From Stictocephala bisonia (Eukaryota; Arthropoda; Insecta; Hemiptera; Membracidae): a DNA stretch of 64,000 bases. The position numbers and the translations under genes were made by a program. Location of the stretch: the NCBI GenBank assembly GCA_035578905.1, contig JAQJVL010000800.1:278001-342000 (forward strand). The letters are read 5' to 3'. The notes beneath the pieces were generated by a model. That model saw only the letters and a list, made by a program, of their open reading frames with translations. It was not told the DNA's origin and did not search any database. Shown piece by piece: positions 35,577 to 48,997 of this stretch (its first letter is position 1; each line of letters opens with the position of its first letter).

Positions 35577-38270
35577 ACTAACTTGTGAACATCTATGTTG
35601 GAATATAGGAGATGTAAACTTGACTTGTGAACATCTATGTTGGAATATAGGAGATGTAAACTTGACTTTTGAACATCTATGTTGGAATATAGCAGATCTA
35701 AACTTGACTTGTGAACATCTATGTTGGAATATAGGAGATGTAAACTTGACTTGTGAACATCTATGTTGCAATATAGGAGATGTAAACATGACTTGTAAAC
35801 ATCTATGTTGGAATATAGGGGATGTAAACTTGACTTGTGAACATCTATGTTGGAATATTGGAAATGTAAACTTGACTTGTGAACATCTATGTTGGAATAT
35901 AGGAGATGTAAACTTGACTTGTGAACATCTGTGTTGCAATATAGGAGATGTAAACTTGACTTGTAAACATCTATGTTGGAATATAGGAGATGTAAACTTG
36001 ACTTGTGAACATCTGTGTTGCAATATAGGAGATGTAAACATGACTTGTGAACATCTATGTTGCAATGTAGGAGATGTAAACATGACGTGTAAACATCTAT
36101 GTTGGAATATAGCAGATCTAAACTTGACTCGTAAACATCTATGTTGGAATATAGGAGATGTAAACTTAACTTGTGAACACCTGTGTTGCAATATAGGAGA
36201 TGTAAACATGACTTGTAAACATCTATGTTGGAATATAGGGGATGTAAACTTGACTTGTGAACATCTATGTTGGAATATAGGAGATGTAAACTTGACCTGT
36301 GAACATCCATGTTGGAATATAGGAGATGTAAACTTGACTTGTGAACATCTGTGTTGCAATATAGGAGATGTAAACATGACTTGTAAACATCTATGTTGGA
36401 ATATAGGAGATGTAAACATGACTTGTAAACATCTATGTTGGAATATAGGAGATGTAAACTTGACTTGTGAACATCTGTGTTGCAATATAGGAGATGTAAA
36501 CATGACTTGTAAACATCTATGTTGGAATATAGCAGATCTAAACTTGACTTGTGAACATCTATGTTGGAATATAGGAGATGTAAACTTGACTTGTGAACAT
36601 CTATGTTGCAATATAGGAGATGTAAACATGACGTGTAAACATCTATGTTGGAATATAGCAGATCTAAACTTGACTTGTAAACATCTATGTTGGAATATAG
36701 GAGATGTAAACTTGACTTGTGAACATCTGTGTTGCAATATAGGAGATGTAAACATGACTTGTGAACATCTATGTTGGAATATAGGAGATGTAAACTTGAC
36801 TTGTGAACATCTATGTTGGAATATAGGAGATGTAAACTTGACTTGTGAACATCTGTGTTGCAATATAGGAGATGTAAACATGACTTGTAAACATCTATGT
36901 TGGAATATAGGGGATGTAAACTTGACTTGTGAACGTCTATGTTGGAATATAGGAGATGTAAACTTGACTTGTGAACATCTGTGTTGCAATATAGGAGATG
37001 TAAACATGACTTGTAAACATCTATGTTGGAATATAGGAGATGTAAACTGGACTTGTGAACATCTATGTTGGAATATAGGTGATGAAAACTTGACTTGTGA
37101 ACATCTGTGTTGGAATATAGGTGATGAAAACTTGACTCGTAAACATCTATGTTGAACATAGGAGTTGTAAACTTAACTTGTGAACATCTACGTTGGAACA
37201 TATGAGATGTAAACTTGACTTGTGAACATCCATGTTGGAATATTGGAGATGTAAACTTGACTTGTGAACATCCATGTTGGAACATAGGAGATGTAAACTT
37301 GACTTGTGAACATCCATGTTGGAATATTGGAGATGTAAACTTGACTTGTGAACATCCATGTTGGAACATAGGAGATGTAAACTTGACTTGTGAACATCCA
37401 TGTTGGAATATTGGAGATGTAAACTTGACTTGTGAACATACATGTTGGAACATAGGAGATTTAAACTTGACTTGTGAACATCCATGTTGGAATATTGGAG
37501 ATGTAAACTTGACTTGTGAACATCCATGTTGAAACATAGGAAATGTAAACTTGACTTGTGAACATCCATGTTGGAATATTGGAGATATAAACTTGACTTA
37601 TGAACATCTATGTTGGAATATAGGAGATGTAAACTTGACTTGTAAACATATATGTTGGAATATAGGGGATGTAAACTTGACTTGTGAACATCTATGTTGG
37701 AATATAGGAGATGTAAACTTGACTTGTGAACATCTATGTTGGAATATAGGAGATGTAAACATGACTTGTAAACATCTATGTTGGAATATAGGAGATGTAA
37801 ACTGGACTTGTGAACATCTATGTTGGAATATAGGAGATGTAAACTTGACTTGTGAACATCTGTGTTGGAATATAGGAGATGAAAACTTGACTCGTGAACA
37901 TCTATGTTGAACATAGGAGATGTAAACTTAACTTGTGAACATCTATGTTGGAACATATGAGATGTAAACTTGACCTGTGAACATCCATGTTGGAATATTG
38001 GAGATGTAAACTTGACTTGTGAACATCCATGTTGGAATATTGGAGATGTAAACTTGACTTGTGAACATACATGTTGGAACATAGGAGATGTAAACTTGAC
38101 TTGTGAACATCCATGTTGGAATATTGGAGATGTAAACTTGACTTGTGAACATCCATGTTGGAACATAGGAAATGTAAACTTGACTTGTGAACATCCATGT
38201 TGGAATATTGGAGATGTAAACTTGACTTGTGAACATCCATGTTGGAACATAGGAGATTTAAACTTAAATT
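35577..38270 (+). repeat. 42-bp tandem array, ~64 units
   Basis: The unit GACTTGTGAACATCTATGTT followed by GGAATATAGGAGATGTAAACTT repeats every 42 bp (14 codons). Long frames are therefore open on both strands (up to 511 codons on plus and 662 on minus). Three zones are visible: 35577-37140 with TTGGAATATAG, TTGCAATATAG and GCAGATCTAAAC variants; 37200-37560 and 37965-38265, where GGAATATTGG and GGAACATAGG units alternate as an 84-bp dimer; and 37560-37900, a return to the first type. A junction motif (ATGTTGAACATAGGAG) occurs at about 37148 and 37903, 755 bp apart, showing a larger duplicated block. Confidence 0.97.
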
Positions 38271-38274
38271 AGTT

Positions 38275-38330
38275 TTGAAGATTAAGCCTGTAAATGACTC
38301 CGTAGCGTGTGGGATCTCCAACTTACTTTA
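38275..38330. other. Array edge
   Basis: Unique sequence following the array; no feature. Confidence 0.3.
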
Positions 38331-38395
38331 AAGTTGACACGCGACGCGGGCATACACGTGTTCCAATCTCATTTGCTACTTGTGGATTTGTTAGT
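38330..38395. repeat. Dispersed repeat, copy 1
   Basis: GTTGACACGCGACGCGGGCA...CCAATCTCAT resembles 40935-40980 (GTTGACACTTGGCGCTACG...CCAATCTCAT). The nature of the family is unknown. Confidence 0.35.
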
Positions 38396-38399
38396 TTAG

Positions 38400-39235
38400 T
38401 TGTGTAAGCTAGTTTGGCCTTACGGAATAACACCACAAAACAATTGAATTTACTAAAACTAAAAAAACTTGTTTTCGCTTAATTATTTTATTTTCAAATG
38501 TATTCATAAATTAATTCGATTTGTTCGATTACTTTCTTTATTCAGTCTGACTGACTTCCATATTATATACGCTTAGTAAAGTGTGCAAATTAAAGTGTTT
38601 TGTCAAGATTGTCGGTAAAAAACATTCGACTCAATACATACTTCTGAATTCATGTAATTACTTGAGTGATTCAATGTGTGGTACTTTGGAATATATAATG
38701 GTACTATCAGACTTTTTAAACAGAATTATGCATCCTAAATAATTATAAAAGTAATATTGTGGATCTTTTCCACTTTGTGTTTACACTTTGAAACTTTACA
38801 TTATTATGAGATGACCTTGAGAGTTCTTGAATATCTGAAAAATAATAGCTACACTAAAGTGGACTTCCTTATGGATTAATTTTAATTGAGTTATTATAAT
38901 TATTACAGACTGAGTGTATAAATAAGTTGTCTCAGTGTATATAAAATACGGCGGTTTTACGGTATATTTATGAGCAAAAGGTGTTGTTGAATACATTTAG
39001 TATTTTACAATAATAATAATAATAATAACATAATTTGCATTTTCTATAGTCATGACTATATAAAAATATTATAGTCTAAGTTTTCAGAATAATTTAAAAT
39101 AGTTTTATAAATTTGGTAATTTATGCTATACATTAATAGATTTTTCATTTAACTACATAGTTAGTACTAAATCTGGTGCTATATTCAATATGGCGAAAGT
39201 AATATTGGTAGTGAAATGGTGTGCAAACTGACAAG
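38400..39235. other. AT-rich DNA, nothing recognised
   Basis: Includes (AAT)n at 39008-39028. No gene supported. Confidence 0.45.
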
Positions 39236-39239
39236 TGTC

Positions 39240-39370
39240 TACCTGTCAATACTCGTACATTATTGTGGTGAACGCCTGCTTCTATGGAATGCAATATTGT
39301 TACTGCGTTGACATTGCCTATACAACAGACCTAACGATATTTTACTGACTACAATATATTGTATTGTTTA
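39240..39370 (+). repeat. Diverged unit of the 111-bp repeat
   Basis: GCAATATTGTTACTGCGTTG...GACTACAATATAT aligns with the two near-identical units at 39684-39905 and appears to have been adjacent before the SINE at 39425 was inserted. Confidence 0.5.
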
Positions 39371-39424
39371 ACACACTATGCATCCAATTCATTGGCTGGG
39401 TCATCAATATTCGTTTGGCTTTCG

Positions 39425-39683
39425 GGCAGCCATAGCTAGGGAGCTAGGATGGTGAGTTGTCATGCTGTGTCCGGGTTTGATTCCCCATGAAACCATACAT
39501 ATTTTGCCTTGTGCCACTCGCTTGGCTCAGAAGTGAAATGAAAATGAAATTAAAATTGCCTTTATCGTATATACAAATGGTGAGGTTAGGACTACAAAGT
39601 CCTCTCTTACACCTAACCATTAAGTGTTAGAGAATTTTTCTCAACTCTAACTTCATATGGCAAAATAAGCAACTCTTTATCTT
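39425..39683 (+). mobile_element. tRNA-derived SINE
   Basis: The head has an A-box-like TAGCTAGGGAGCTAGG and a clear B box CCGGGTTTGATTCCCC at 39471-39486. The body and tail (GTTAGGACTACAAAGTCC, TAAGTGTTAGAGAA, CTAACTTCATATGG) match the fragment at 33485-33590. It interrupts the 111-bp repeat. Confidence 0.65.
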
Positions 39684-39905
39684 TTGTTACACTACAGGGA
39701 ACACTTTCTTCAGGAGAATGCATCAATGATCCTGCGTTCGGATTGTCTATGCACAAGACCTGAAGGCACTTTGACTGACTACAGTATATATCTATTGTTA
39801 CACTACAGGGAACACTTTCTTCAGGAGAATGCATCAATGATCCTGCGTTCAGATTGTCTATGCACAAGACCTGAAGGCACTTTGACTGACTACAGTATAT
39901 ATCTA
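39684..39905 (+). repeat. 111-bp tandem duplication
   Basis: TTGTTACACTACAGGGAACA...CTGACTACAGTATATATCTA occurs twice, 111 bp apart, with a single obvious difference (TTCGGATTG versus TTCAGATTG). 111 is 37 codons, so frames of 84-106 codons cross it. I do not regard them as genes. Confidence 0.9.
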
Positions 39906-39909
39906 TTGT

Positions 39910-41110
39910 TTCCTACAACATTATCTACTGCAATCCATATCCCATCTACTCTGGCCTGTCAAATGAGCGAAGTGAAGCCTTATTGTTTAAACTCGGCATT
40001 TTAGCATTTATTTTCTATGTCTATTTATGTAAATACGTTGACTGATTGTTGTTAAATTTAGTTCTCTAAACACCACATTACAGCTACCACAGATTAAATA
40101 CCAACTATTTATTCATCCTGGTGTACCAACTAATGTTGAGGTAGATTGGACTAGGTAGATTACAATTATTTCTGAAAAATAGATTGTAAACTCACTCACC
40201 TAGATTAATTAGCTATATTTGTAAATTTTATGCCCCACTATAGGTGTATAATTATATTTAAAATAAAGGAAACTTCACTTTTTAACCTTGATCATCATGT
40301 AAAAATTGCCACCAAATAAATAGTAAGTTATAGTCTGTACCACATAGGAAGCCTTTTTATTCATCCAAACCTGTTCATTAATAACGTATTTAGGCTGAAT
40401 TGAAATATAATTCTCTTTTCAGAGCAGATGCCTGTACGAACTATTCTATTCCGTTTGTAAATGACCAGATCTTTTCAGAGTTTTAAGTGTAGTTAGTGAT
40501 ACCAAAACACAGCAGTCTGATATTCATGCTATAGCCTACACTGTTTCAAGAACTCTAAAAAAAGTAAAAAAAAATATATATTTAAATAGTAATAAAATAA
40601 AGGATAGCTCGTTAATTATTGATTAAATGTTAATATAACAGCTGTATGAACAATGTATTTCGTAACGAACCAACTTTAAATCTGTTAGAACTTTTTAAAG
40701 TTGTAAAACTGGATTCTCTTTATTTCATTTCTTCTTTTTATGTACTAGAATAAATGTACAAGGCACTAAGAGATAGGCGTAAAGAGGAAAGCACCGCATG
40801 ACAGATATTACATTAGCACAGTCGAAATCACTGAAGCAAATCACGTGAAAGCAAGTAATTTGATCCACTGGACAAACTAGAGTGGAAGTGGAGTTGTTTA
40901 TCACTGCGAGGTTAATGAAGGCCAGTTTATTGAGTTGACACTTGGCGCTACGTGCTCCGATCCAATCTCATAACTGTTTTATGAGACACATTTTGCTGTT
41001 ATAATTTATGTAAATTTAAATATATTTTTAAACCATATAATACTTTTTAGTAATAAAATACAAATAAACTTCTGACAACAGAAAATTATTTCAATATAAC
41101 TACAAAATGT
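39910..41110. other. AT-rich DNA with one dispersed repeat
   Basis: A second copy of the 38.3-kb dispersed repeat lies at about 40935-40980. Otherwise nothing is supported. Confidence 0.45.
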
Positions 41111-41113
41111 CAT

Positions 41114-41261
41114 GGTTATCGATTTCAGTAAACCACATTTTGCTTTCCCCCAACTAGAGGGATTTACATAGGAAATACCTACTTGTGAATCCTTTTGGAC
41201 ATTTACCTGTCAACATTCTGGTATAAGTAAGGTAAATGTGGCTTACCGAAATCAATCACAA
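41114..41261. mobile_element. Short MITE-like inverted repeat
   Basis: The left arm GATTTCAGTAAACCACATTT and the right arm AAATGTGGCTTACCGAAATC are near-perfect complements about 100 bp apart. Related half-copies occur at 46598-46650 (ATCCCTCTAG, AAACGTGGCTTAC) and 30120-30170. Confidence 0.55.
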
Positions 41262-41264
41262 CGA

Positions 41265-43035
41265 TATTTGTTTATTTTTTAATTATTTTACTTTAAATTT
41301 GAATTCTGTGACGTTAATTTCTATTGTAATACAATTATCTGAGGAAGGTACCAGACTTAAGAGCTACTTAACGTAGTTCTAAAGTTTAAAATTATATTTT
41401 TGTTTTAAAACTAACAAAATCTTTCAAGGTTTCCTGAGATTGATTTACAAAGACTTTAAAAATAACTAGTATTTATTTTTATAATTAATTTTAAAATAAC
41501 ATGTTTAGAGAACCAGTATGTCTTATAATCCTCAGCTGACTACTTAAATAACGTTCGAGGTCGTAACCCTTTACATTTATCTATTTTGAAGAAAATAACA
41601 TGTCAATTGCAATAAAACCTGTTGATATAAAATAGTTCAATTAAATCAGACAAAGTGACCTCTTTAAATGTAAACTTATTATTGTAAATTGACATATAAT
41701 TGTTATGTACCTTTAAGTAGCCTCCTTTGGAATAGCTATTATTTTTAGTCAAACATTTTGTAAAAAGGTAAATCTTATTAAATGTTATAACTAACGATCG
41801 AAAATTTTAAAATACTTTTAAAAGTCAAAAGCTGCAAATAAAACATTACGTGATATGTTTTATTGTCAATAAACTAAAAGTAGAACCGTTAATTTTCAAA
41901 GCACTAAAAGACACAGCAGCATAATGTGCGGTTACGGGTTACATCACGCAAGAGGACTTGCATGTCCTGAACTAAATGTTCTCTCTACGATCTTACTTCA
42001 GCTATGTCACTGAATTTTTATATGATACAAATAAGACGAATATTAATTTTTCCTTTATTAGTGGTGAATTGTAATAAATGTATTTTTCAGATGGTAAAAC
42101 TCTCTCAATCTGACTCGATAGCTTTTAAGGAATAAAACTTCTTAAAAGTGTTTCTCCATTATAAACTTGTCTCCAAACTTTATGAAAATAGATAATAGCT
42201 ACATGTATAACAGTGGTAATATTTAGGACTTAAAATAGTACCCTTGTATTGTTAATAAGTTACTTAGGGCAGTAACATTTACCATATTAGCTTTTACATA
42301 CAGTAAAATCTAGTTAAATATAAAAAAAGTTCAAAATAGAATAAAATATTAATAAACATGAGAAGTTTAATTTTTAAAGTATTCAAAGTAAATACATATT
42401 TAAAATAAACCTGTCTTAGTTTCACTGAAGCAAGACAAATCGTAACAAATGTTTAGTGCTTCTTAAGGATCACCAGGATATTTATATTATATTCAATATG
42501 ACGCTAATAGGCATTTTAAATAAGGGTATAAAAAGAGCGACCGTAACAAAGTAGTTTTTATAATATTTATATCCCTAAACAAAATATTGGTTTTTAAATA
42601 TATAAACTAAGTTTCACCTGGAATAGCAGCAATGCAACAAATGCATAATTAGATGTTTATTATTGTATATAGTAAATTTCTACATATATACGTCATACAT
42701 TTTAGTCGTATATTTGTATGGGTGAGAAATTGTTTAACTATTTTAAAAATGATATTTTTAGGAAACCCATATCTTTTTAGCCAATCAAAAGTCCAGATAT
42801 ATATAGTGGTGCTTATACGGTGCTAAAACATGGTATAGTAAATGGCGTCTTGGCCACAATAAAAAACACTTAAAATAAAAACACTAGGAACATCAATTAT
42901 TCATAATACGACTCAATCGTTTGTCATTTGCCATTTATTACAGTGTTAGATATTATTATGTTAGTTTAAATGTTTCATATGTTTTGTATTTTAAATTATC
43001 TTTATCTTAAAGATCATAAGTGGTTAGTATTAACT
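41265..43035. other. AT-rich DNA, nothing recognised
   Basis: A TATA-like GGTATAAAAAGAGCG at 42524 stands alone, without a downstream frame. Confidence 0.45.
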
Positions 43036-43039
43036 ATGA

Positions 43040-44281
43040 CCATTGACTGAACACGTGTAGAGCCTCATGTCGTTATTGATCACTACAATGACCATTACCT
43101 GAACACGTGTAGAGCCTCATGTCGTTATTGATCAATGACCATTAACTGAACACGTGTAGAGCTTCATGTCGTTATTGATCAATGACCATTAACTGAACAC
43201 GTGTAGAGTCTCATGTAGTTATTGATCACTACAATGACCATTAACTGAACACGTGTAGAGTCTCATGTAGTTATTGATCACTACAATGACCATTAACTGA
43301 ACTCGTGTAGAGCCTCATGTCGTTATTAATCACTACAATGACCATTAACTGAACACGTGTAGAGCCTCATGTAGTTATTGATCAGTACAATGACCATTAA
43401 CTGAACTCGTGTAGAGCCTCATGTCGTTATTGATCACTACAATGACCATTAACTGAACTCGTGTAGAGCCTCATGTCGTTATTAATCACTACAATGACCA
43501 TTAACTGAACACGTGTAGATCCTCATGTCGTTATTGATCACTACAATGACCATTAACTGAACACGTGTAGAGCCTCATGTCGTTATTGATCACTACAATG
43601 ACCATTAACTGAACTCGTGTAGAGCCTCATGTCGTTATTGATCACTACAATGACCATTAACTGAACACGTGTAGAGCCTCATGTCGTTATTGATCACTAC
43701 AATGACCATTAACTGAACACGTGTAGAGCCTCATGTCGTTATTGATCACTACAATGACCATTAACTGAACTCGTGTAGAGCCTCATGTCGTTATTGATCA
43801 CTACAATGACCATTAACTGAACACGTGTAGAGCCTCATGTCGTTATTGATCACTAAAATGACCATTAACTGAACACGTGTAGAGCCTCATGTCGTTATTG
43901 TTCACTACAAGGACCATTAACTGAACTCGTGTAGAGCCTCATGTCGTTATTGATCACTACAATGACCATTAACTGAACACGTGTAGAGCCTCATGCCGTT
44001 ATTGATCACTACAATGACCATTAACTGAACACGTGTAGAGCCTCATGTCGTTATGGATCACTACAAGGACCATTAACTGAACTCGTGTAGAGCCTCATGT
44101 CGTTATTGATCACTACAATGACCATTAACTGAACACGTGTAGAGCCTCATGTCGTTATTGATCACTACAATGACCATTAACTGAACACGTGTAGAGCCTC
44201 ATGTCGTTATTGATCACTACAATGACCATTAACTGAACACGTGTAGAGCCTCATGTCGTTATTGATCACTACAATGACAAT
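43040..44281 (+). repeat. 52-bp tandem array, ~24 units
   Basis: The unit ATGACCATTAACTGAACACG followed by TGTAGAGCCTCATGTCGTTATTGATCACTACA repeats every 52 bp. A few early units lack CACTACA (for example before 43132). ACACGTG versus ACTCGTG variants are interspersed. Confidence 0.95.
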
Positions 44282-44325
44282 TGATACATCTTATCTGCCT
44301 GAGCAGTCAATCTCGACAGTATATT

Positions 44326-44391
44326 CTGCCATCATCAGGCTGACACGGAACACAGGAAAGTCCCTTATTCAGAGGAGCCTGATGATGGCAG
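44326..44391. repeat. Hairpin with 16-bp perfect stem after the 52-bp array
   Basis: CTGCCATCATCAGGCT at 44326-44341 and its exact reverse complement at 44376-44391 enclose 34 nt. TGATGATGGC motifs of this kind are common near Penelope-like or other element ends, so it may be an element remnant. Confidence 0.6.
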
Positions 44392-44399
44392 CGTACGTT

Positions 44400-47300
44400 G
44401 TTAACAACTATTATTGATGCATTTGAACTTTTTTGCTATTGAAAAAAAAATATCATACAAAAATAATTTACAGAGAAAAAACATGAACACCTTTCAATAT
44501 TCTCGGTTATTACTTAAAGCACTATTAAGGCATTAAAAACACAACACTACATAAGCACGAAGATGGTAACGTGAGTCAGAACAGTTCTTATTACTATTTT
44601 TTATACTACGCAAAACCACATTGCATGATTATCGAATAGTTTTTGCTTTCTGGTAATCTAAAAGCTAAATAGTTTTGTATTTTGATGGATCTATATTTCA
44701 AAATTGTTAATACTATTATCTTTTAACTTCTAAAAAATAAGTTACTTGCTGCCTAAGTGTTAACAAAACACTTCAACTTTCTTCCTCATTCCATCAAATA
44801 TTTTATTGTATTTATTGCAAAAGTAACACATTTTTTGATTGAAAAGCACTTTATATCAAATTGTGAAAAACAAAATAAAGGTGAGAAGTAGGGCAATACT
44901 TAATAATATTAATTTTTATATTTAAAAATATTCCACAGTAATCTACTCTCAGTAACAATATCTATTGTAAGTAGGAAATAAGAAAGGAAGTAAAACTCTT
45001 TCAATCTAGACATCTTTCCTCTGGAGTGGAAACTTCGGAAACATTATTGCTGTGACTGTTACAGTAAAAAGGGGCTTATTTTAATAGCCTAAAATATTAA
45101 TAAAACTTTCACTTTTCCAATACTCCAATAATTGGAATCTGAAGAAAATGCTTCATTTAAAATATTTGAATCTGCAAACGGTTTATTCTTAAAACAGCTC
45201 TTTACGTAATATTTTTGTTCTTTTTGGATAAATGAACTGTCAAAGAAATTTACGTGACAGCTATAAATAATTAGACAAAGCATTAAGAAAAATATATTGT
45301 TGAAATATTTTTCAAATAATCCCAATAAATAAATAAGTAGTGTTATTACTATAGATTATAATATTGTTACAATGTACTTGAGTAAAATCGCCTTTAAAGT
45401 ATTTTTACATTGGCTAAGCATTTACAGTATGTATTGTTGGAATTTAAACATCTTACTAAGGCGTCTCGTTTAAAAGAATAATCTAGTTACTACAAAATTA
45501 ACTAGACTAACTTTCTTCCTTTTTTTCATAATGTTTTAAGGAAAGTTAACAGCATATGTAAGATATGTTTGTTATGTTCATTGTCAGACTCCATTGCATT
45601 ACTAATATTACTGATAAAATCTAAATTAATTAAATACCTTCATATATGAGGTACCTCACCTCTAGGGTTAAACACACGTTGTATGAGAAGTGCGTATAAA
45701 GGCTGAAATAGCAACTAAACAACGTTTTAAACAATGTCCATTAACAGAATAATGTTTTGCGAGAAGAACAAATTTGGAAAAAATGTTAATGGACACAAAA
45801 AGAAAAGAAATGTGTGATATCTTGGCTTATCAAGCTTTTTCCGTTGTCTATATGACCTTAGCTGAACAATAATTGCGGTGAATAAGTTGAAAATCGGCAG
45901 TCGGTTCAACTACTTGTGAATGGCTTAAAAACTAAATAAATACCATTTTCAATTAACAAATGATTAGAGCCATAGACTTTTCAAAATTAAGTAACCTAAA
46001 AACTGTTGATCTAGAAAAATAATAAGAACATTTAATTTAGCAACAATTATATAACATCCAATTAAGTCCTACTTAACAAAAACATATAATAGATAAACAA
46101 TATAGATAAACAAGCCACGACATTTTAGCTAACTAATGAAAATTTATATTAAATAAACATTTATATACATGAGAAAATCGTTAAAGATATGTGAAATACA
46201 GAAGGTGTTCAATGAATCTTCCTATTTTAGCTTGGACTGTCGGGGTCTACAAAAGATCCAAGGTGACATCCGATCTTGCACCGTGTTTTCAGTCAGGACT
46301 TTGCTCCAGAAGCATGTAGTAAATGTATGTAACCAAACATTTCGTACATTATTAAGTTATAATCCTGCTGTATTTACTGCAGTTAGACAAACTATTAACG
46401 GAGAATAATCACGAACAAGTAATAGCCATTAAACATAAGTTTTTCACACTCAAAAGTTGGGGAAGAAATCAGCAGATCATTATTTTGTCAAGTTATTAAC
46501 ATGGAGTAGCTTTTAATAATTTGATGGCCAATAATTATGAAATTAAATTAATTGGGTCAAGGTTCAAACTTTCCACATAGTTGCTATGCTGGTAATTCTC
46601 TGGCGAATCCCTCTAGTCTGAGGAATGTAAACGTGGCTTACTTGACCATCATAATATTTATACGTTTTATTGTAATATAAATGTATTGTTTGACGAGAAC
46701 TTGTTTTGAATTTTTTTTATATGTGGTGGTTAAAATCTTTGAAACCCAATCATTTTGTAACGGATAAAGATTTTGAAGTGCGGTTTGCGGCATTCTTCTT
46801 TGCTTGACCATACCTTTAGAATGGCGTGCATATCAACCTATGTTTACATTTACATTTTTCTACTGACCCCTCATGAACCGTTCCCACAGAGGAATAGCAG
46901 GACACTGAATACATCTTAAAGTAGATTTTTGTATTCAGTAATACCGTGTGAAGTGTTGTGGATTCATCTGATATAGTTACAATAAAATTAAGCCATTATT
47001 GAAATTGCACATAAGATCAGTATTGAAACTTTCGAGCGCCACCATTTTGTTTAGGATTAACCTTTTGAGGTCTAATTTACAGACTTATGTTTTTAATAAT
47101 TAAGACTTTTAAAATAGTATGCACATCGACATATGCACGTGATCATACATTTAAGGTTGGTGTGACTTCCTCTGTAAGCCGTCCCCTATGGTAGACATGT
47201 CATGATAATAGCAAGAAAAAATAGGTTATACAGTCATATAACACTGAGCAAAGTTTATGGATGTTATCTTTTATGGTTTATTAAATATTAAGCCGTATCT

Positions 47301-48710
47301 AGACTTTCTAGACACCCAATATAGTACAATCTACTGTCACTTAAACATAATTGTAAAGTTAAAATATATTATTTTTAACATGTATAACCTTAAAATTTAA
47401 AGAAATACAAATAAATCTTTAGACTTGTTTGGTTAGATATGTGTCAACGGCTGCATTTACTTTGTGACGTACTACGTACAGGTCAAACAATACAGTTACG
47501 ATGTACTGTAAATGTAAATAAGAACCCAGAAAACTCACAGGGTGTTAAATATTCAATTTGGAAATTAGTTCTGGACAGAGATAAGAATGATAAGTGTAGA
47601 GGCCCCAAAGGTTTATCTTCATGTCAACACGCACAGCCCGCACGGGAAGTGGTGAATTATCTTTCCATGAAAATTATGTTTGCTATAATTTTAGTCAAAT
47701 CGTATGTGTACCGGAAGTGCTTGAATATGACTCACCACCCATAGTAACAAGCGTCTTGTAGTTTTTACTAGTCCATTATAAATCTCACTTCGTAAATACA
47801 CAGTAAAAGAATTATAATAATAATAACAATTAAGATACGAGTTGTTTAAAATTTTAACCATTTACTGCTTCAATTTTTTATGATATTTGCGAAAGACAAA
47901 CTTAGCAATAATTTAGTATTAAAATAATTAAATTGTTGATCTCGTCACATCATCACCAATGGCTAAAGTTATATGAAGAGTATATAATATATAGCGTATT
48001 GTTTTTGTCAGCTACATTTTTTATTATATAAAATTGTATAAAATAAACTTTAAAATAAAACATTTTTAGAAAAGATAATTTAATAGGTGTCTGATTAAAA
48101 AAATTAAATAACAGGAACTGTAAAGGGATAACTTTGAGATGTCTATACATTTTTAAGATAACCAAATTAATAAATAAATACTCGTACAATGAAGTATGAC
48201 ATTTATAAAACGTACGATATTTATTTACTTATAATAATAAAATATAAGTTAGTTAAAAGTTGTTTGTAGCATACGATTGTAGCATTGTTTGCATTATACG
48301 ATTAAGTGTTTACGAAGAACATTGTTAGTCTATAGCTAACATGGCATAAAGTTGGGTTGTTAAATGTGTTGTCTTATTGTAAAGAAAACTTTGTTTGCCA
48401 AACCCACACAGTTTACAGTGGGACTTTATAGCTGTGGGTGTTGTAAATTGTTGCAAGGAAATGTTATCAACACTTAGTTCTCATGACATTGTGCCTGCTT
48501 TTACGACACGGTTTATGGTTCAAATTATATACATCTAAGATGAAAACACATGGAATACCTCATTTTATTTAAGTGGTTACTTTTTAGACTGATGGAGATT
48601 GTAAAACATAAATAAATGTAAGTTATGAACATTTTAATTTTGTAAGATAAGTTTTCAATAATGTATCAGGTAATTTTTACATTTTCTGAAAACGTATTGT
48701 TTTTGTATTA
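44400..48710. other. AT-rich DNA, no supported gene
   Basis: Short frames exist: a 78-codon minus frame at 45089-45325 with a hydrophobic start but no ATG, a 79-codon frame at 46169-46408, and a 101-codon frame at 47439-47744. None shows a domain I recognise. A half-copy of the 41.1-kb MITE lies at 46598-46650. Confidence 0.5.
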
Positions 48711-48713
48711 TTA

Positions 48714-48990
48714 CTAGCTGTACCCGCCCGCTTAGCCGGTAATAATATTGCGTTTGATTTTATGTGCAGTAAGCTTTCAATTTATATTGTATCCAATTTA
48801 GAACAGCTGATGTTATGTGTAATTTAGAAGCCTAGAAATTCTTATTATAGTGAATAATTAATGTTATTTACATAAGTACTCTATTATATGCATACTTATT
48901 GCGGTTCGTTACTTTAAAACTATTTCTGTCAAATCTTCTATCAGAACTTCACTTGCTTGTCCCCACGCAGAGAAATGTTGTGTTAATATA
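48714..48990 (-). mobile_element. Helitron 3' end fragment
   Basis: On the minus strand the sequence ends ATTACCGGCTAAGCGGGCGG-GTACAGCTAG followed by T, nearly identical to the Helitron 3' end at 13650-13677. No matching 5' end was found on the other side, so the copy is truncated or belongs to a different subfamily. Confidence 0.65.
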
Positions 48991-48997
48991 TAATCAA

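Noticed and set aside
35520..38321. Long open frames (up to 662 codons) on both strands
   Set aside because: They follow from a 42-bp repeat without stops in several frames; there is no start context, domain or homology, and both strands are open at once.
42524..42540. TATA-box promoter
   Set aside because: GGTATAAAAAG is isolated in AT-rich DNA, without an initiator or downstream gene.
45089..45325. Possible small secreted protein
   Set aside because: A hydrophobic N-terminal stretch is present, but the frame has no ATG, no homology and no clear splice context.
46169..46408. 79-codon ATG frame
   Set aside because: No homology recognised and no supporting context.
47439..47744. 101-codon ATG frame
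   Set aside because: No recognisable domain, no neighbouring exon signals, and a length compatible with chance.
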